Shown here in pieces: positions 57,193-64,000 of a DNA stretch of 64,000 nucleotides. A program made the position numbers and the translations under genes. The DNA comes from Planctomycetota bacterium (GTDB taxonomy: Bacteria > Planctomycetota > B15-G4 > SIAN01): contig SIAN01000007.1 of the NCBI GenBank assembly GCA_009691715.1, positions 62,001-126,000 on the forward strand. Direction: 5' to 3'. How positions within the stretch are numbered: position 1 is the first letter of the stretch; every line of letters begins with the position of its first letter. The notes below the pieces were generated by a model. The model was not told the origin of the DNA, did not search any database, and was given only the letters and a program-made list of their open reading frames with translations.

Positions 57193-58305
57193 ATGTCCAC
57201 GCTCCCATCGCTGACCGACCTCCCGCTCGACGCGTTCGAGCCGCTCGCCGAGGAACTCGGGGAGAAGCGATTCGCCGGCAAGAACCTCGCGCGCTGGGTG
57301 TTCGAACGGCGAGCCCGCGACTTCCTCGCGATGAGCGACCTGTCGAAGCGCTTCCGCGCCGCGCTGGCGGAGCGCCACGTCGTGCGCCGCACCGCGATCG
57401 CCGCCGATCGCAGTGATCCCGGCGGCACGCGCGCGTTCGTGCTGCGCCTCGCCGACGGCAAGACGATCGAGACCGTGCTGATCCCGGAAGAGGCTCGCCG
57501 GACCGTCTGCGTCTCGACCCAGGTCGGCTGTCCGGTCGCCTGCGTCTTCTGCGCATCCGGGCTCGACGGCCTGATCCGCAACCTGACCGCCGGCGAGATC
57601 ATCGAACAGGTGATGATCGTGCAGGATGCGCTGCCCGAGGGCGAGCGGGTGAGCAACGTCGTCGTCATGGGGATCGGCGAACCGACGATGAACCTGACGG
57701 CGCTGACGCAAGCGCTCGCGACCTGGAACGATCCACGTGGACTCGGGATCGGGGCGCGCCGGATCACCATCTCGACCGTCGGCTGGCCTGCCCGCATCGA
57801 CCGGCTCACCGCGCTGCACAAGGAGTTCGGTCTCGCGATCTCGCTGCACGCGCCACGCCAAGAACTTCGGGAACGGTTGATCCCCAACGGCGGCCAGGTG
57901 CCGCTCGCCGACCTCCTCGCTGCTGCGAAGCGCTGGTTCGCGCAAACCGGCCGGCGGGTCACCTTCGAGTACGTGCTGATCGACGGCCAGAACGCGAGCC
58001 TGCGCGAGGCGGCGGAGCTTGCGGCTCTGCTTGCGGGCTTCCCGTGCCACGTCAACCTGATCCCGGTCAATCCCGTCGAAGGACTGCCTTACCGACGCCC
58101 GGCGCCAGACGTGATCGAGCAGTTCAAGCTGACGTTGCTGCGCGCCGGCATCGACGCAACCGTCCGCCACCCGCGCGGCGACGGCATCGCCGCGGCATGC
58201 GGCCAGTTGCGATTGCGGGTCGAGGCGGAACAGGGCGCGGGCGAACTGGCGCCGCCGGCACCTTTGGCGCCCCCCGCGAGTCGGCCTACCACGCGCCCAG
58301 CGTGA
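57193..58305 (+). CDS. rlmN: Dual-specificity RNA methyltransferase RlmN
   Basis: Radical-SAM enzyme methylating C2 of A2503 in 23S rRNA and A37 of some tRNAs. 370 residues. The cluster-binding motif is CPVACVFCASG, preceded by the acceptor Cys region RTVCVSTQVGCP and followed by GIGEPTMNLTALTQAL and NLIPVNPVEGLPYRRP. The C-terminal Cys is in GDGIAAACGQLR. A Pro/Ala-rich tail of about 25 residues (PAPLAPPASRPTTRPA) is unusual. The last 20 bases overlap the convergent gene ending at 58286. Confidence 0.94.
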   Translation: MSTLPSLTDLPLDAFEPLAEELGEKRFAGKNLARWVFERRARDFLAMSDLSKRFRAALAERHVVRRTAIAADRSDPGGTRAFVLRLADGKTIETVLIPEEARRTVCVSTQVGCPVACVFCASGLDGLIRNLTAGEIIEQVMIVQDALPEGERVSNVVVMGIGEPTMNLTALTQALATWNDPRGLGIGARRITISTVGWPARIDRLTALHKEFGLAISLHAPRQELRERLIPNGGQVPLADLLAAAKRWFAQTGRRVTFEYVLIDGQNASLREAAELAALLAGFPCHVNLIPVNPVEGLPYRRPAPDVIEQFKLTLLRAGIDATVRHPRGDGIAAACGQLRLRVEAEQGAGELAPPAPLAPPASRPTTRPA

Positions 58306-59449
58306 CTTTGACCTTGCGCCGCTCGAGGCGACGCAGGCATTCGAGCTCGATGCAGGTGCCCGCAGCAGTCTTTGCGATCCGCTCGGTCAACTGCTCGACC
58401 GCTGTGAGCGGCTCGCCATTCCACGCCAGGATGAGATCATGCGGTTCGATCGATGCGGCGAGCGCCGGACTGGCATCGAAGACGTCGGTCACGACGATCG
58501 CGCTCTTGCGGTCAAGCTGAGCCAGGAACTCCGGCTCGACGATGTCGCGCGCACCAAACCCCAGCCAGGGTCGGCCCGCGAGCGGTTCGACGCCAGCAGC
58601 GAGCACGTTGAGTTGCGCGCCTTCGGCGGTGGCGACCACGGCACGATCGGCGACCATGACCGCCTCGAAGCCCTGCCACAGCGCCGTCGCGGGAAGCGCC
58701 AACATCGGAGCCGGCGTGACCGCTTCGCTCGCAGGCGGTGCCAGCAGCAGTCCCGCCACCCGTCCGTCCTGCCCGGCGATCACGCCACCGGCACTCTGCG
58801 GCGTGCGCACCAACGTGACGCTCAGCAGTTGCGCGAAGCGGCGCCGACCCAGCATCGGGTTCTTCAGCGGTTCCTGCAGGAAGCCGAGCGCAAACGGCCC
58901 CGCTTCGCGCTCCGCGGCGCCGAAGATCGTCACGACGTAGCGCCCGTCGGCTCCGGCCGCTTCGGGCGCCGTTTGCGCCGCGGGTTCGATCGCGAACTCA
59001 AGCGGCGGCAACTCGACCGGACCGATCCAAAGCACGCCGACATCGGTCGCCTCGTCGACGCCGACGACTCGCGCGCGGCGCGGCCGAAGCTCCGAAGCAC
59101 CTTGGAAGTGCACCGCGACCCGGCCCGCTTGTTCGAGCGCGGAGCCGATTGTCACCACGTGACCGGCTCGGTCGACCACCATCCCGCTCGCCTCGACCGA
59201 AAACACGACGCCATCGCCGACGCGACGCTCGATCGAGAGTTGCACCACGTTCGGGCAGATTCGCGCGGCGCTGATCGACAGACGATTGCGCAGTTCGACT
59301 CGGCGGGCGAGATCAAGCGTCGCCGGACCGTCGACGCGGTTCGATCCCGGTGGCGGCTCCGCTTCCTGGGCCGCCCGGCCAGTGCCGACGATCAGCAGCG
59401 TCGCCGCAATGGACGCACGCGCGAGGCGTAGCGATGCCGGCACGCTCAC
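58286..59449 (-). CDS. HtrA-like PDZ protein with degenerate protease site
   Basis: 387 residues with a signal segment (ARASIAATLLIVGTG). The first ~200 residues align in pattern with a trypsin-like HtrA domain, but the His region reads VVDRAGHVVTIGSAL where active HtrA has a TNAHV-type motif, so the catalytic His is lost. The Ser region is VRTPQSAGGVIAGQDG instead of a GNSGGP-type motif, keeping Ser but not its setting. The C-terminal PDZ is normal (GRPWLGFGARDIVEP, DASPALAASIEPHDLILAWN, KVKVTLGAW). A chaperone- or adaptor-like role is likely. It is convergent and overlapping with rlmN. Confidence 0.8.
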   Translation of the reverse strand: MSVPASLRLARASIAATLLIVGTGRAAQEAEPPPGSNRVDGPATLDLARRVELRNRLSISAARICPNVVQLSIERRVGDGVVFSVEASGMVVDRAGHVVTIGSALEQAGRVAVHFQGASELRPRRARVVGVDEATDVGVLWIGPVELPPLEFAIEPAAQTAPEAAGADGRYVVTIFGAAEREAGPFALGFLQEPLKNPMLGRRRFAQLLSVTLVRTPQSAGGVIAGQDGRVAGLLLAPPASEAVTPAPMLALPATALWQGFEAVMVADRAVVATAEGAQLNVLAAGVEPLAGRPWLGFGARDIVEPEFLAQLDRKSAIVVTDVFDASPALAASIEPHDLILAWNGEPLTAVEQLTERIAKTAAGTCIELECLRRLERRKVKVTLGAW

Positions 59450-59456
59450 CGTTGCC

Positions 59457-59981
59457 TCACATGTTCCGGCGCACGGCCGGCTTGCTTACGGGGACGAGCG
59501 GGGTTCGCCGGGAGCCGCGGTGCAGTTCGTCAAGCTGCCGATCGATCTCGTCGCCGATGGCGCGCAGCGGCAGCCCCTCGAGCCCGGCGTCACCCTCGAC
59601 GATCTGCGGTGACGCGCGGTTCGACCGGCTCGGTGCCACCGAACGATCACTCCATGCGCTCACCCCGAGCGTGCCGGCCAGCAGCACCGCCGCAGCCCAC
59701 CCGCTCGCCGTCAGCAGGCGCGGCAGCAGGCGCGGCGCGGCCGGCGGCGGTCCATGGATCGCGCCCATGATTCCGGCAACGATCGACTCGCCGGCGGCTT
59801 CGCTGCGCAGTTCGTCGCGGGTCGTCGCACGCACGACATCGACCAAGCTCCGCATCTCGGCGAACTCGCGGAAGCAGGCGAGGCAGCCGCGCAGGTGCAC
59901 GTCGACGGCGATCCGTTCGTGGCCGTCGAGGTCGTCACCGGCATGGAGGTCGAGCAGCGGTCGGATCTTCTTGCAGTCCAT
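59457..59981 (-). CDS. Zinc-finger anti-sigma factor (zf-HC2)
   Basis: 174 residues. N-terminal HC2 zinc finger: HLRGCLACFREFAE gives H-x3-C-x2-C, preceded by CKKIRPLLDLHAGDDLDGHE. A single membrane helix (GWAAAVLLAGTLGVSAW) is near residue 100, then a short outer domain rich in Arg. It should bind and hold the ECF sigma factor encoded just upstream (60042-60692) at the membrane. The start ATG at 59981 gives the usual MDCKKIRPL opening. Confidence 0.87.
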   Translation of the reverse strand: MDCKKIRPLLDLHAGDDLDGHERIAVDVHLRGCLACFREFAEMRSLVDVVRATTRDELRSEAAGESIVAGIMGAIHGPPPAAPRLLPRLLTASGWAAAVLLAGTLGVSAWSDRSVAPSRSNRASPQIVEGDAGLEGLPLRAIGDEIDRQLDELHRGSRRTPLVPVSKPAVRRNM

Positions 59982-60041
59982 GTTCACTCGCGTGGTTTCT
60001 GGCAGGTTCCCGGTTGTGGGGCGATTCAGTGCAGGGCCGAT

Positions 60042-60692
60042 TCAGTGCGGGGCCGATTCGGAATCTCCTGGATCAAGCGTGCGTGCCTTCGCCTGATGGC
60101 GGGCGACGCGATCGAGCCGGTCCCACTGCTCCTTGAACATTCGCCGCGCGATGTGCAGGCGCCAGCGGACGGTCGCATGGGTCGACTTCACGATCGTCGC
60201 GATCTCCTTGCACGACAGCGCGTCGAGTTCGCGCAACGTCATCACGGCGCGGTACTTCTCCGGCAACTTCGCCAGCACGGCGCGCACCTTCGCGACGGTC
60301 TCCTCGGACTCGAGGCGCTGTCCCGGGGCATCGGGCGGGTCGGGCTCGGCCAACGAGTGCGCGACCGCGTCGAGCGCGACCGGCTTGAGCCGCGCACGCT
60401 TGCGCATCGTGTCGATCGAGAGGTTCACCACGATCCGGTAGAGCCAAGTGTAGAAGCTCATTCCGAAGTCGAAGCGCGCCAGCGCCTTGTACGCGCGCAG
60501 GAACCCTTCCTGCACCACGTCGCGCGCCTCCTCGGCGTCGCCGAGCATGTGGTAGGCGGCCCACCAGGCGCGCTCCTCGTATCGGCGCACAAGGCCTTCG
60601 AACGCCTTGCCATCGCCCGCCAGCGTGCCCTGGACGAGCGCGTTGTCCGAGGCGTCCGGCGAACCGCCGCCCTCGGATCGCGGCTGTCGCAT
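60042..60692 (-). CDS. ECF-subfamily RNA polymerase sigma factor
   Basis: 216 residues. Region 2: LVRRYEERAWWAAYHMLGDA, DVVQEGFLRAYKALARF and FYTWLYRIVVNLSIDTMRK. Region 4 helix-turn-helix: LPEKYRAVMTLRELDALSCK then EIATIVKSTHATVRWRLHIA. It directs polymerase to a specific regulon in response to a membrane signal. The anti-sigma gene follows 60 bp downstream, the common sigma-then-anti-sigma order. ATG at 60692 has AGGAG upstream. Confidence 0.92.
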   Translation of the reverse strand: MRQPRSEGGGSPDASDNALVQGTLAGDGKAFEGLVRRYEERAWWAAYHMLGDAEEARDVVQEGFLRAYKALARFDFGMSFYTWLYRIVVNLSIDTMRKRARLKPVALDAVAHSLAEPDPPDAPGQRLESEETVAKVRAVLAKLPEKYRAVMTLRELDALSCKEIATIVKSTHATVRWRLHIARRMFKEQWDRLDRVARHQAKARTLDPGDSESAPH

Positions 60693-60841
60693 CTTCGGGA
60701 TCGCTCCTGCTCCTGCTCGCAACATGCGGCGGACGCTCCAGGCTGCCTCGGACCGTCGAGCGCGACCTCTGCGGCCGCGCGGCAGCGTCCCTACGGCGCA
60801 CCCCCGGAGGCGTTGGCCCCGCACTCCAACCAAGTTCTCTT

Positions 60842-61891
60842 TCAGCTCGGCGTCGCGCCACCGTCCCCGGCGCCGTTCATGCCCGACCAGCGGAACTTTC
60901 CCATTCCGCGGTACTTCGCGTAGCGCCGGTCGAGCAGCTCCCCGACCGCCAAGCGCGAAAGCTCGTCGAGCCAGCGCAGCAGCACCGACTGCAGTTGCCG
61001 CCCCATCGCGGCGGGATCGCGGTGGGCGCCGCCCGGCGGCTCCTCGATCACCTCGTCGACCACGCCGAGCTCGAGCAGGTCCGGTGCCGTGAGCCGCAGC
61101 GCCTTGGCGGCCTCACCCTTCTTGTCGGCGTCCTTCCACAGGATCGCGGCGCACCCTTCCGGCGAGATCACCGAATAGTAGGCGTGCTCCATGATCAGCA
61201 GCTTGTCCGCGACGCCGATCCCGAGCGCACCACCGCTGCCCCCCTCGCCGATGACCACGCTCACGACCGGCACCCGCAACGTCGACATCTCGAGGATGCT
61301 CTTCGCGATGGCGCCCGCCTGACCGCGTTCCTCGGCGCCGATGCCCGGAAACGCGCCTTGCGTGTCGATCAGCGTGACGATCGGCAGGCCGAACTTCTCG
61401 GCGAGGCGCATCTTCAGCATCGCCTTGCGGTAGCCCTCGGGGTGGGCGCAACCGAAGTTGGCGGCGACCCGCTCCTTGGTGGTCTTGCCCTTGCGATGCG
61501 CGACGACCATCACGCGACGGGGGCCTAGGTTGGCGAGCCCGCAGACGATCGCACGGTCGTCGCCGAACACGCGGTCGCCGTGGAGCTCCACGAAACCGCT
61601 GAAGACGGACTCGATGTAGTCGGTCGAGTGCGGGCGGCGCGGGTGGCGAGCGAGTCGGACCCGGTCCCACGGCGTGAGCTCAGCAAAGATCTTGCGGATC
61701 AACTTGTCGCGGCGGTTCTTCAGCGGTCCGATCTCGGCCGCGACATCCTCAGGCGACGGTCCCTTGGAATCGGTGGTCGCCAGCTTCTCGATCGCCGCGA
61801 TCTTCTGGTGGATCTCGGCGATCATCTGGTCGATCTCGGCGATCGGCTTCTCGAAGTCGAGCCAGTCCTTCAGGTCGTTCGCGCTGGCCAA
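60842..61891 (-). CDS. accA: Acetyl-CoA carboxylase carboxyltransferase subunit alpha
   Basis: First committed step of fatty-acid synthesis: transfers carboxyl from biotin to acetyl-CoA. 349 residues versus ~320 usual. Family segments: LDFEKPIAEIDQMIAEIHQK (N-terminal helix), ELTPWDRVRLARHPRRPHS, SGFVELHGDRVFGDDRAIVC, LIDTQGAFPGIGAEERGQAG and VSVVIGEGGSGGALGIGVAD. The TTG start at 61891 (LASANDLKDW) has GGAGAG 9-10 bp upstream. accD, accB and accC are not in the window. purL begins 118 bp away, divergently. Confidence 0.95.
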   Translation of the reverse strand: MASANDLKDWLDFEKPIAEIDQMIAEIHQKIAAIEKLATTDSKGPSPEDVAAEIGPLKNRRDKLIRKIFAELTPWDRVRLARHPRRPHSTDYIESVFSGFVELHGDRVFGDDRAIVCGLANLGPRRVMVVAHRKGKTTKERVAANFGCAHPEGYRKAMLKMRLAEKFGLPIVTLIDTQGAFPGIGAEERGQAGAIAKSILEMSTLRVPVVSVVIGEGGSGGALGIGVADKLLIMEHAYYSVISPEGCAAILWKDADKKGEAAKALRLTAPDLLELGVVDEVIEEPPGGAHRDPAAMGRQLQSVLLRWLDELSRLAVGELLDRRYAKYRGMGKFRWSGMNGAGDGGATPS

Positions 61892-62009
61892 GCTCTTGTC
61901 TCTCCACCGGTCATCCAGAAGCCGCCAGGCGCATCGCGCGCCGCGGGTCTCACGGTTCACGATCCGGTCGCTCGACCCTGGGAGCCGCGCACGATAAAGA
62001 ATCGTCGGA

Positions 62010-64000
62010 ATGGCGCCGAATCCCTCCCCCACTCCGTCCTTCCTACGAGTCGAAGTGGCGACCCGCCCCGGATTCCCCGACGCCGCGGCCGCGAAGCTCG
62101 CGCAGGAGATTGCCCGACTGCTCGGCCGCCCGATCGGCGTCGAGATGGTGCGCGGCTACGCGATCGCGTTCGCGAATCCCGACCTGCCGCGCGACGACGT
62201 CGGAGCGAAGCTCTTGCACGCGGTGCTGGCCGATCCCGTGCTGCACACATCGCGGGTCCTGCGAGCGGACGACGCGGTGCCCGTCGGTCGCGACGGTTGG
62301 CGGCGAATCGACGTCGTGCGGCGCCCTGGCGTCATGGATCCGGCGGCCATGTCGGTGCTGCGCGCGCTCGCGGCCGTCGGGTTGAAGCCCGTGTCGGCCC
62401 GCACCTACCGCGCAATCCGGGTGCAGGACGCGCATGACGCCGCCGAATTGCAGCGCATCGGCGAGCGCTGCCTCGCCAACCCGCTGATCGAGGAGGTGCG
62501 AGTCGATCCGCGTGAGGCCGTCGTCCCGTTCCAGGACCTCGCACCGGCGCCGTTCCAACGGGTCGAAGTCGCGCTTCGAGGCGTCGACGACGTGGCGCTC
62601 CAAAAGATCAGCAAGGACGGGATGCTCGCGCTTGATCTGGCCGAGATGCGTGCGATCCAGGCGCACTTCCGGTCGGAGGGACGCGACCCCACCGACGTCG
62701 AGCTCGAGACGCTCGCGCAGACCTGGTCGGAGCACTGCAAGCACAAGACGCTCACCAGCCGCGTGACGATCACCGGCGACGGCGCGCCGCGCCAGTACGA
62801 CAACCTCCTGAAGGAGACGATCTTCGCGGCGACGGTGCAGCTCGATCGCGATTGGTGCCTGTCAGTGTTCCGCGACAACGCCGGCGTGATCGCGTTCGAC
62901 GATGAGTTTGCGGTCACCTTCAAGGTCGAGACGCACAACCATCCTTCCGCGCTCGAGCCGTACGGCGGCGCCGGCACCGGTATCGGCGGCGTGATCCGCG
63001 ACACGCTCGGCACCGGGCTCGGCGCCAAGCCGATCCTGTCGACCGACGTTTTCTGCGTCGGGCCGCTCGCCATGCAGCCCGACGAACTGCCGCCCGGAAC
63101 GCTGCCGCCGCGGCGGATCCTGCAAGGCGTCGTCGCGGGCGTGCGCGACTACGGCAACCGGATGGGCATCCCGACCTGCAACGGCGCCGTCTTCGTCCAC
63201 CCGGACTACCGCACCAACCCGCTGGTCTTCGCCGGCAACGTCGGATTGATCCCGCGCGACAAGATCGCGAAGGGCGCGCGCAAAGGCGACAAGGCGTTCG
63301 TGCTCGGCGGCCGGACCGGACGCGATGGCATCCACGGCGCCACCTTCTCGAGCCTCTCGCTCGACAGCTCGAGTTCGTCGGTCGCGTCGGGCGCGGTCCA
63401 GATCGGCAACGCGATCGAGGAGAAGAAGCTCCTCGACGCTGTGCTCGACGCGCGCGACCGCGGTTGGTTCACTTCCGTGACCGATTGCGGCGCGGGCGGA
63501 CTCTCTTCCGCGATCGGCGAGATGGGCGAGGAACTCGGCGCCGACATCGAGCTGGCGAACGTGCCGCTCAAGTACCAGGGACTCACGGCAGGCGAAATCT
63601 GGATCAGCGAAGCGCAGGAACGAATGGTCGTCGCGGTGAACCCGGCGCACGCGGACGAGCTGCGCGCGCTCTGCTCGATCCACGGCGTCGAGGCGACCGA
63701 ACTCGGCACCTTCACCGGCAGCGGACGGTTGCGCCTGACGTTCGACGGTCAGCCGGTCGCCGACATGGCGATGACGTTCCTCCACCACGGCATCCCGAAG
63801 CACTCGCGCACCGCTACGGTCACGAAGGTCGCGGAGAGCGACGTCGCGCTGCCGGCGGGACTCGATCCCAATCGGCTGCTGCTCGAGCTCTTGGCGTCGC
63901 CCGACATCACCAGCAAGGAGGAGATCGTCCGCCAGTACGACCACGAGGTGCTGGCCGGCTCGGTGGTGAAGCCGATGGTCGGGCCGGGCGGCTTCGGGCC
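62010..64000 (+). CDS. purL: Phosphoribosylformylglycinamidine synthase PurL, long form (3' end outside)
   Basis: Purine biosynthesis: converts FGAR to FGAM. The first ~664 residues are visible; the frame runs off the window. The N-terminus holds PurS-like modules (FLRVEVATRPGFPDAAAAKL, RTYRAIRVQDAHDAAELQRI), meaning the small PurS is fused. Then come the catalytic segments SEHCKHKTLTSRVTI, VETHNHPSALEPYGGAGTGI, TDCGAGGLSSAIGEMGEELG. This is the long-type PurL seen in several non-enterobacterial phyla. The ATG at 62010 lacks a strong Shine-Dalgarno. Confidence 0.9.
   Translation, partial: MAPNPSPTPSFLRVEVATRPGFPDAAAAKLAQEIARLLGRPIGVEMVRGYAIAFANPDLPRDDVGAKLLHAVLADPVLHTSRVLRADDAVPVGRDGWRRIDVVRRPGVMDPAAMSVLRALAAVGLKPVSARTYRAIRVQDAHDAAELQRIGERCLANPLIEEVRVDPREAVVPFQDLAPAPFQRVEVALRGVDDVALQKISKDGMLALDLAEMRAIQAHFRSEGRDPTDVELETLAQTWSEHCKHKTLTSRVTITGDGAPRQYDNLLKETIFAATVQLDRDWCLSVFRDNAGVIAFDDEFAVTFKVETHNHPSALEPYGGAGTGIGGVIRDTLGTGLGAKPILSTDVFCVGPLAMQPDELPPGTLPPRRILQGVVAGVRDYGNRMGIPTCNGAVFVHPDYRTNPLVFAGNVGLIPRDKIAKGARKGDKAFVLGGRTGRDGIHGATFSSLSLDSSSSSVASGAVQIGNAIEEKKLLDAVLDARDRGWFTSVTDCGAGGLSSAIGEMGEELGADIELANVPLKYQGLTAGEIWISEAQERMVVAVNPAHADELRALCSIHGVEATELGTFTGSGRLRLTFDGQPVADMAMTFLHHGIPKHSRTATVTKVAESDVALPAGLDPNRLLLELLASPDITSKEEIVRQYDHEVLAGSVVKPMVGPGGFG

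Overview
The window is high-GC, gene-dense bacterial chromosome. The mix of genes is most like a Planctomycetota bacterium: several alkaline-phosphatase-superfamily 'sulfatase-like' proteins fused to or beside membrane glycosyltransferases, a DUF1573 protein, an NfeD/NfeD/FloA operon, a PEP-CTERM-like tail, a long PurL, and a Rieske/cytochrome b complex with an octaheme cytochrome. That placement is inferred from gene content only. No rRNA, tRNA, CRISPR array, insertion sequence or prophage was recognised.

Layout. (1) 1-7071 is a phosphate locus. The end of pstA, pstB and a HEAT-like secreted protein lie on the plus strand. phoB, phoR, phoU and an OprO/OprP-like porin lie on the minus strand and converge on a strong terminator at 2217-2247. 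phoB, phoR and the porin are all interrupted. (2) 7274-8554 carries a universal stress protein and phosphoglycerate mutase. (3) 8844-12033 is a redox operon: Rieske protein, fused cytochrome b6/subunit IV, and a membrane-anchored eight-CxxCH cytochrome resembling the hydroxylamine oxidoreductase (HAO) family. (4) 12049-15471 holds an ABC-2 exporter, a short SafE-like protein and two small membrane proteins. (5) 15635-18605 is a two-component pair (NtrC-type regulator and receiver-histidine kinase), both interrupted. (6) 18686-26579 is a long minus-strand run: hydrolase, squalene/phytoene-synthase family enzyme, ICMT-like methyltransferase, enoyl-CoA hydratase, interrupted globin-coupled kinase, TauE/SafE permease, APC permease. 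(7) 26765-44600 is a cell-surface block: FKBP-like lipoprotein, 1000-residue regulatory-like-domain protein, DUF1573 protein, three sulfatase-like proteins with Thr where the formylglycine Cys/Ser should be, a PafA-like phosphatase and a GT-C type glycosyltransferase. (8) 44669-48533 is an NfeD/FloA operon. (9) 48576-52739 holds lysS, a LolCE/LolD-type exporter and a lipoprotein. (10) 53088-64000 is largely housekeeping: tig-clpP-clpX-rlmN, a degenerate HtrA-like protein, an ECF sigma/anti-sigma pair, accA and the start of purL.

The most striking pattern is that all five two-component signalling genes, plus the phosphate porin, are broken by nonsense codons or small indels. Almost all other genes are open from end to end. 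Two of the frameshifts are exact gains of one tandem-repeat unit: GAGC in phoR and a 7-bp unit in the globin kinase. The second striking region is the cluster of Thr-type sulfatase-like enzymes with glycosyltransferases, a candidate undescribed surface-modification pathway.
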